Assembly (NCBI GenBank): GCA_043392685.1
Contig: JBHZGM010000020.1
Reading direction: 5' to 3' (one strand)
Source: Metapseudomonas sp043392685
GTDB lineage: Bacteria > Pseudomonadota > Gammaproteobacteria > Pseudomonadales > Pseudomonadaceae
DNA: 64,000 nt
Positions 59,755-64,000 of this stretch are shown here, one piece after another. The position numbers were made by a program, and so were the translations under genes. The notes beneath the pieces are model-generated. The model did no database searches. It was not told where the DNA came from and saw only the letters and a program-made list of their open reading frames with translations. How positions within the stretch are numbered: the stretch's first letter is position 1; each line of letters begins with the position of its first letter.

Positions 59755-59858
59755 CGATCTTGCGAGCTAAAGCCATGCAAGACAAAACAGGCGAGGAAGC
59801 GGAGTTTACAGCTGTAAATCAGTATTCCGACCGGGCTGGCGCTCCAGCCTGTTTTTAA
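59754..59858 (+). ncRNA. Candidate ~100-nt small RNA with terminator and 27-codon micro-ORF
   Basis: On the plus strand, between trmB and thiG (both minus strand). Elements in order: possible promoter (59719-59747); ATG at 59775 of a 27-residue frame ending TAA 59856-59858; a perfect 14-bp palindrome TTTACAGCTGTAAA (59805-59818); and a terminator-type hairpin GGCTGG-CGCT-CCAGCC (59834-59849) followed by TGTTTTT (59850-59856). An outer stem AAAACAGG.. / ..CCTGTTTT can also form. The tract is too structured for chance and is not part of either flanking gene. I recall similar sequence in other Pseudomonas genomes but cannot check it. Whether the RNA is made, and which of RNA or peptide matters, is unknown. 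Confidence 0.5.
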
Positions 59859-59893
59859 CGCCCCCGGACCGACGCGCAGCCGATCGCGGATTC

Positions 59894-60688
59894 TCAGCGG
59901 ATCAGACCATCCAGCGGTGAAGATGCGCTGGCGTAGAGCTTGCGCGGCATACGCCCGGCCAGGTAGGCGAGGCGGCCGGCGACGATAGCGTGCTTCATGG
60001 CCTCGGCCATCATCACCGGGTTCTGCGCGTGGGCGATGGCGGTGTTCATCAACACGGCCTCGCAGCCCAGCTCCATGGCGATGGTGGCGTCGGAAGCGGT
60101 GCCCACACCGGCATCCACCAGCACCGGAACCTTGGCCTCTTCGAGGATGATGCGCAGGTTCCAAGGGTTGCAGATGCCCATGCCCGAACCGATCAGGCCG
60201 GCCAGCGGCATCACGGCGATGCAGCCGATTTCCGCCAGCTGGCGGGCGATGATGGGGTCGTCGCTGGTGTACACCATCACGTCGAAACCGTCTTTGACCA
60301 ATTGCTCGGCGGCCTTGATGGTTTCGACGACGTTGGGGAAGAGGGTCTTCTGGTCCGCCAGCACTTCCAGCTTGACCAGCTTGTGGCCATCCAGCAGCTC
60401 GCGGGCCAGGCGGCAGGTGCGCACGGCCTCTTCGGCGTTATAGCAGCCGGCGGTGTTCGGCAGGATGGTGTACTTGTCCGGGGAGATCACGTCCAGCAGG
60501 TTCGGCTCGTCCGGGTTCTGGCCGATGTTGGTGCGGCGCACGGCAACGGTGACGATCTCGGCACCGGAAGCCTCGATGGCGTCACGGGTCTCATCGAGGT
60601 CCTTGTACTTGCCAGTGCCCACCAGCAGACGCGACTGATAGGTGCGGCCCGCGAGGGTGAAGGGCTTGTCGATCGGCGTATGGCTCAT
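59894..60688 (-). CDS. thiG: ThiG, thiazole synthase
   Basis: 264 residues from ATG 60686-60688 (start MSHTPIDKPFTLAG); an upstream frame to 60766 is unconserved. The Schiff-base lysine is in VKLEVLADQKTLFPN near 105, and the (beta/alpha)8 phosphate loop region is VLVDAGVGTASDA near 195-205. It makes thiazole phosphate from DXP, glycine-derived dehydroglycine and ThiS-thiocarboxylate. Forms a unit with thiS 89 bp upstream. The gap to trmB holds the candidate small RNA. Confidence 0.95.
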   Translation of the reverse strand: MSHTPIDKPFTLAGRTYQSRLLVGTGKYKDLDETRDAIEASGAEIVTVAVRRTNIGQNPDEPNLLDVISPDKYTILPNTAGCYNAEEAVRTCRLARELLDGHKLVKLEVLADQKTLFPNVVETIKAAEQLVKDGFDVMVYTSDDPIIARQLAEIGCIAVMPLAGLIGSGMGICNPWNLRIILEEAKVPVLVDAGVGTASDATIAMELGCEAVLMNTAIAHAQNPVMMAEAMKHAIVAGRLAYLAGRMPRKLYASASSPLDGLIR

Positions 60689-60777
60689 GCTGGACTCCTG
60701 GCGGGCAGAGGAAATGGCTTGATGCGCGGGAACGGGCGCTGCGGGTAAAGCGACGGGGCGGGCCACGGCCCGCTCGG

Positions 60778-60978
60778 CTAGCCGCCGCCTATGGCGTGGA
60801 CCACCTCGACGCGGTCACCTTCGGAAAGGACCGTGGCGGCATGCTGGCTGCGCGGCACGATGTCGAGATTGAGCTCGACCGCAACACGGCGGCCGGCAAG
60901 GTCCAGGCGGGAAATGAGGTCCGCGACGGTCTGGCCATCGGGCAACTCGAAGGATTCGCCGTTCAACTGAATGCGCAT
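60778..60978 (-). CDS. thiS: ThiS, sulfur carrier protein
   Basis: 66 residues with a ubiquitin-like beta-grasp and the C-terminal Gly-Gly (AIGGG) that is adenylated and thiocarboxylated. Pairs with ThiG. A sigma-70 promoter (61011-61039) lies 33 bp upstream. No TPP riboswitch pattern is visible in its leader. Confidence 0.95.
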   Translation of the reverse strand: MRIQLNGESFELPDGQTVADLISRLDLAGRRVAVELNLDIVPRSQHAATVLSEGDRVEVVHAIGGG

Positions 60979-61010
60979 GACGGATCAGTCACAACTGGAA
61001 AAGGGACGGC

Positions 61011-61039
61011 ATTCTAGCCCGATCGCCTCGCGGGACCAA
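61011..61039 (-). promoter_or_regulatory. Sigma-70 promoter for thiS-thiG
   Basis: Reading the minus strand: TTGGTC (61034-61039), a 17-bp spacer and TAGAAT (61011-61016). The start would be near 61004, giving a leader of about 26 nt before the thiS ATG. Confidence 0.7.
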
Positions 61040-61084
61040 GGCAAAACGGCGCCATTCGTCCCGCAATCTGACGCCACGGTCAAC

Positions 61085-61462
61085 TCAGCGCGGAACGACA
61101 TTCCAGGCGGCCAGCCCCAGGCACAGCCAGCCGGCGAGGAACGCCAGGCCACCGAAGGGGGTGATGATGCCGAGCTTGCCGATACCACTGAGGGTCAGCA
61201 GGTAGAGACTGCCGGAGAACAGCAGGATGCCGAGGGCGAAGAAGCCACCCGCCAGGTTCACCAGGCGCCCGGGAGCCTGGTGCGCCAGCAGGGCCACACC
61301 GAACAGCGCCAGGGCGTGGATGAGCTGGTAGTGGGTACCGGTCTGGAATACCGCCAGGTACTCGGGCGTCAGCTTGCTCTTCAGGCCGTGGGCGGCGAAG
61401 GCGCCGAGGGCCACCCCGGTGAAACCGGCGAATGCGGACAACAGCAGGAAAAGGCGCGCCAT
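61085..61462 (-). CDS. DUF423 membrane protein
   Basis: 125 residues with four hydrophobic helices, start ATG 61460-61462. Segments LSAFAGFTGVALGAFAAHGLK near 8-28, TGTHYQLIHALALFGVALLA near 45-65 and GKLGIITPFGGLAFLAGW near 95-112 match the DUF423/YgdD family. Function unknown. Divergent from mtgA, with TATAAT of mtgA in the gap. Equivalent to PA0379. Confidence 0.88.
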   Translation of the reverse strand: MARLFLLLSAFAGFTGVALGAFAAHGLKSKLTPEYLAVFQTGTHYQLIHALALFGVALLAHQAPGRLVNLAGGFFALGILLFSGSLYLLTLSGIGKLGIITPFGGLAFLAGWLCLGLAAWNVVPR

Positions 61463-61469
61463 GGGGGCT

Positions 61470-61500
61470 CCAGACAGAAGACGGACGGCCGCTATAATGG
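61470..61500 (+). promoter_or_regulatory. Promoter (TATAAT) for mtgA
   Basis: A perfect TATAAT at 61493-61498 lies 31 bp before the mtgA ATG at 61529; the -35 near 61470 (CCAGAC) is poor. Confidence 0.5.
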
Positions 61501-61528
61501 CGCGCAAATTTCCCCGGGCCAACCCAGC

Positions 61529-62221
61529 ATGTTCCGCACCATTCGCCGCCGCCTGTTCAAACTGCTGCTCTGGTTCGCGGCGGCGTCCGTATTGCTGGTG
61601 ATCCTGTTCCGCTGGGTGCCGACACCCGGCTCGATGATCATGGTGGAACGCAAGATCGAATCCTGGATCGACGGCAAGCCCATGGACTTCAAGCGCAACT
61701 GGGTGTCCTGGGATGAACTGCCGGACGACCTGAAGATCGCGGTGATCGCAGCCGAGGACCAGAAGTTCGCCGAACACTGGGGCTTCGACATCCCCGCGAT
61801 CCGCAAGGCCATGGCCCACAACGAGCGCGGCGGTTCGATCCGCGGCGCCAGCACCCTGAGCCAGCAGGTGGCGAAGAACCTGTTCCTCTGGTCCGGCCGC
61901 AACTGGGTGCGCAAGGGGCTGGAAGTCTGGTTCACCGGCCTGATCGAGCTGTTCTGGCCGAAGCAGCGCATCCTTGAGGTCTACCTGAACAGCGTCGAAT
62001 GGGGCAATGGCATATTCGGCGCCGACGCCGCGGCACGCCATCACTTCGGCGTGCCGGCCACACGACTGTCACGCCAGCAGGCGACGCTGCTGGCGGCGGT
62101 GCTGCCCAACCCGCGCAAATGGAGTCCGTCCCGCCCCAGTGGCTACGTCGCCACCCGCGCCAGCTGGATCCGCCGGCAGATGAACCAGCTGGGCGGCAGC
62201 AGTTACCTGCGGCAACTTTGA
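61529..62221 (+). CDS. mtgA: MtgA, monofunctional biosynthetic peptidoglycan transglycosylase
   Basis: 230 residues from ATG 61529. N-terminal anchor (about 8-27), then GT51 domain: the catalytic Glu in AAEDQKFAEHWGFD near 76, GASTLSQQVAKNLFL near 107 and EVYLNSVEWGNGIFGADAA near 150. It polymerises lipid II glycan strands without a transpeptidase domain. Start is taken at the ATG after the TATAAT box; the longer frame from 60971 is spurious. Confidence 0.96.
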   Translation: MFRTIRRRLFKLLLWFAAASVLLVILFRWVPTPGSMIMVERKIESWIDGKPMDFKRNWVSWDELPDDLKIAVIAAEDQKFAEHWGFDIPAIRKAMAHNERGGSIRGASTLSQQVAKNLFLWSGRNWVRKGLEVWFTGLIELFWPKQRILEVYLNSVEWGNGIFGADAAARHHFGVPATRLSRQQATLLAAVLPNPRKWSPSRPSGYVATRASWIRRQMNQLGGSSYLRQL

Positions 62222-62251
62222 AGCCCTCCCTGCAGGAGCGAAGCGCCTCCG

Positions 62252-62854
62252 TCAGCGTTTCATCGCCGCGCGCGGCACAAGATGCAGCAGCTGCACCTTG
62301 CCTTCCAGCAGGTGCGCGCTGAGGCCTTGCTGGGGATAGATCCACGCCTCGCCCTCCCCCGTGCGCAACCGCAACCGGGGCGGGCCGATGCTGGCGGCGA
62401 GCCGCGCGGCGGACACCTCGTCCATGGGCACCATGTTCAGCACTCCCACCCGATGGCCGCTCAGCTGCTCCAGCATGTCGTCGCTCAGGGGCTGCTCGTC
62501 GGCGCCCTTGCCGAGCACCTTGGTCAGGCTGGTGCGCTCGCTGTCGCTGAGTTCCAGTTCGGCCTCAAGGCGCCAGATGCCTTCCTCCCGCTGCTGCTCG
62601 GAGCGGAAGACCAGGCGCGGACCTTCCTGGCGCGGTTGCAGCCAGAGCTCGCCGGGCGCCAGCTCCGCCAGTTTCTCCACTGGCAGGTCGCCATCAGCCA
62701 GCGGCACGATCACTGACGCCTGCCAATCCACCAGCCAGGGCAGCGGCTCAGCCTTGTCGGATTGTCGGCTCATCCACAGCGCCAGGGAAAAGAACAGCAC
62801 GGCGACCGCGGCGAACAGCAACCAGTGACTGGAACGCAGTTGCGGCAAGGGCAT
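62252..62854 (-). CDS. Single-pass membrane protein of unknown function
   Basis: 200 residues. An N-terminal transmembrane helix (about 10-28) is followed by a soluble periplasmic-like domain with no recognised family. Charged, with LELSDSERTSLTKVLG near 100 and GLSAHLLEGKVQLLHLVPRAAMKR at the end. It lies immediately downstream of the rpoH terminator and convergent with mtgA (30 bp between stops). Equivalent to PA0377, uncharacterised. No function is assigned. Confidence 0.78.
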   Translation of the reverse strand: MPLPQLRSSHWLLFAAVAVLFFSLALWMSRQSDKAEPLPWLVDWQASVIVPLADGDLPVEKLAELAPGELWLQPRQEGPRLVFRSEQQREEGIWRLEAELELSDSERTSLTKVLGKGADEQPLSDDMLEQLSGHRVGVLNMVPMDEVSAARLAASIGPPRLRLRTGEGEAWIYPQQGLSAHLLEGKVQLLHLVPRAAMKR

Positions 62855-62874
62855 GGCGGTTTTCTCCAGACAGA

Positions 62875-62901
62875 AAAAAGCCGCACCGAGGTGCGGCTTT
62901 T
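62875..62901 (-). terminator. Terminator after rpoH
   Basis: GCCGCACC and GGTGCGGC (62881-62888 / 62891-62898) form the stem; on the minus strand it is followed by TTTTTT. It lies 14 bp past the rpoH stop at 62915. Confidence 0.9.
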
Positions 62902-62914
62902 CCGGGTTTCAGCA

Positions 62915-63769
<855 letters not shown>

Positions 63770-63799
63770 GCGAATCCTCCGATTCACTAAAGCTCGCGC

Positions 63800-63844
63800 A
63801 GTGTAGCACTGGCCCATCTGACTGCAAGAGGGTGTAAAAGTTTC
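63800..63844 (-). promoter_or_regulatory. rpoH promoter region: sigma-70 and AlgU-type elements overlap
   Basis: Minus strand. Sigma-70-type: TTGCAG (63822-63827), 16-bp spacer, TACACT (63800-63805). AlgU/sigma-22-type: GAAACTT (63838-63844), 16-bp spacer, TCAGA (63817-63821). AlgU-dependent rpoH promoters are known in P. aeruginosa, so this reading is reasonable but untested here. Confidence 0.55.
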
Positions 63845-63855
63845 CTTACACCCTC
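63828..63855. promoter_or_regulatory. 10-bp perfect inverted repeat directly upstream of the rpoH -35
   Basis: GAGGGTGTAA (63828-63837) and TTACACCCTC (63846-63855) are exact reverse complements with 8 nt between. It abuts the sigma-70-type -35 and overlaps the AlgU-type -35, which suits an operator. Confidence 0.6.
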
Positions 63856-64000
63856 TCGCAACCCCCTAAAAAATGGTTCTTCGCGGAGTCTGGGGGAAGA
63901 GCGAGTTGACAGTCAGGGAAGTGGGTAAATTGGCAGTCGCCAAACGAACCAACCCCCACTCCCTGCTGCCGCCGTGCATCCTATTGATCTTGCTCAATTC
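63856..64000. other. Right edge, no gene seen
   Basis: The last 145 bp contain no convincing reading frame on either strand. On the minus strand it would lie between ftsX, expected beyond the edge in Pseudomonas order, and the rpoH promoter. It holds a near-repeat TTGACAGTC / TTGGCAGTC around 63906-63940 on the plus strand. Confidence 0.4.

Noticed and set aside
60979..61084. Possible TPP riboswitch upstream of thiS
   Set aside because: The leader is only about 26 nt after the predicted start, and no CUGAGA-type core is present.

Overview
The window is 64 kb of high-GC chromosomal DNA from a Pseudomonas. The gene content and order match the P. aeruginosa PAO1 region PA0305-PA0413 (locus tags from memory, not searched), so a relative in or near the P. 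aeruginosa / P. resinovorans lineage is likely. No rRNA, tRNA, insertion sequence, prophage or CRISPR array is visible. Almost all of the window is ordinary coding DNA, and the long antisense reading frames are shadows of it.

Layout. (1) 1-6691, minus strand: the Pil-Chp twitching chemosensory operon pilG-pilH-pilI-pilJ-pilK-chpA, with chpA cut by the left edge. (2) 6959-12881, plus strand: gshB, tonB3, algH, ruvX, pyrR, pyrB and the non-catalytic dihydroorotase-like pyrC', ending in a strong bidirectional terminator. (3) 12937-20985: a PAS-GGDEF diguanylate cyclase, ptsP, rppH, a HAD phosphatase, two tandem DUF2269 membrane proteins, ilvA and rpiA. (4) 21070-30311: a YegP protein, a CarP-like beta-propeller protein, an AraC regulator, a four-gene polyamine-type ABC transporter, an acetylpolyamine aminohydrolase, the OB-fold protein CarO and a second CarP-like protein. 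(5) 30399-42209: an FAH-family protein, a D-2-hydroxyglutarate dehydrogenase divergent from serA, a one-lobe solute-binding-like protein, DUF523, a 2OG-Fe(II) oxygenase, DUF2059, an alpha/beta hydrolase, a thioredoxin-like protein, an AraC regulator and an HacB-type AHL/penicillin acylase. (6) 42314-58849: reverse transsulfuration (CGL, CBS), a TM2 protein, pilU/pilT, yggS-proC-yggT-yggU, a dynamin-like GTPase, metX-metW, DUF4426, rdgB, hemW and small proteins. (7) 59000-63769: trmB, thiG, thiS, a DUF423 protein, mtgA, a hypothetical protein and rpoH.

How it fits together. Twitching motility is represented twice, by the chemosensory operon with tonB3 at the left and by the retraction ATPases PilT/PilU at 45.6-47.8 kb. 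Pyrimidine synthesis (pyrR-pyrB-pyrC') and sulfur amino acid metabolism (metX-metW, CBS-CGL) each form compact units. Region 4 looks like a polyamine/acetylpolyamine uptake and deacetylation module lying between two genes of the Ca2+-responsive Car group. Relative to the PAO1 order as I remember it, regions 3-5 (PA0338 to PA0305) sit between pyrC' and CGL, which would be adjacent in PAO1.

Most interesting items: a probable small plus-strand RNA of about 100 nt with its own promoter, palindrome, micro-ORF and terminator between trmB and thiG; a substrate-binding-like protein from which lobe 2 appears cleanly removed; three CTTAA half-sites at exact 11-bp spacing upstream of carO; a shared TTGACCG inverted repeat in front of hacB and gshB; overlapping sigma-70 and AlgU-type promoters with a palindrome upstream of rpoH; three copies of a GTGGGGGCGAATTCATTCGC-bounded repeat; and a 44-residue tandem repeat in ChpA.
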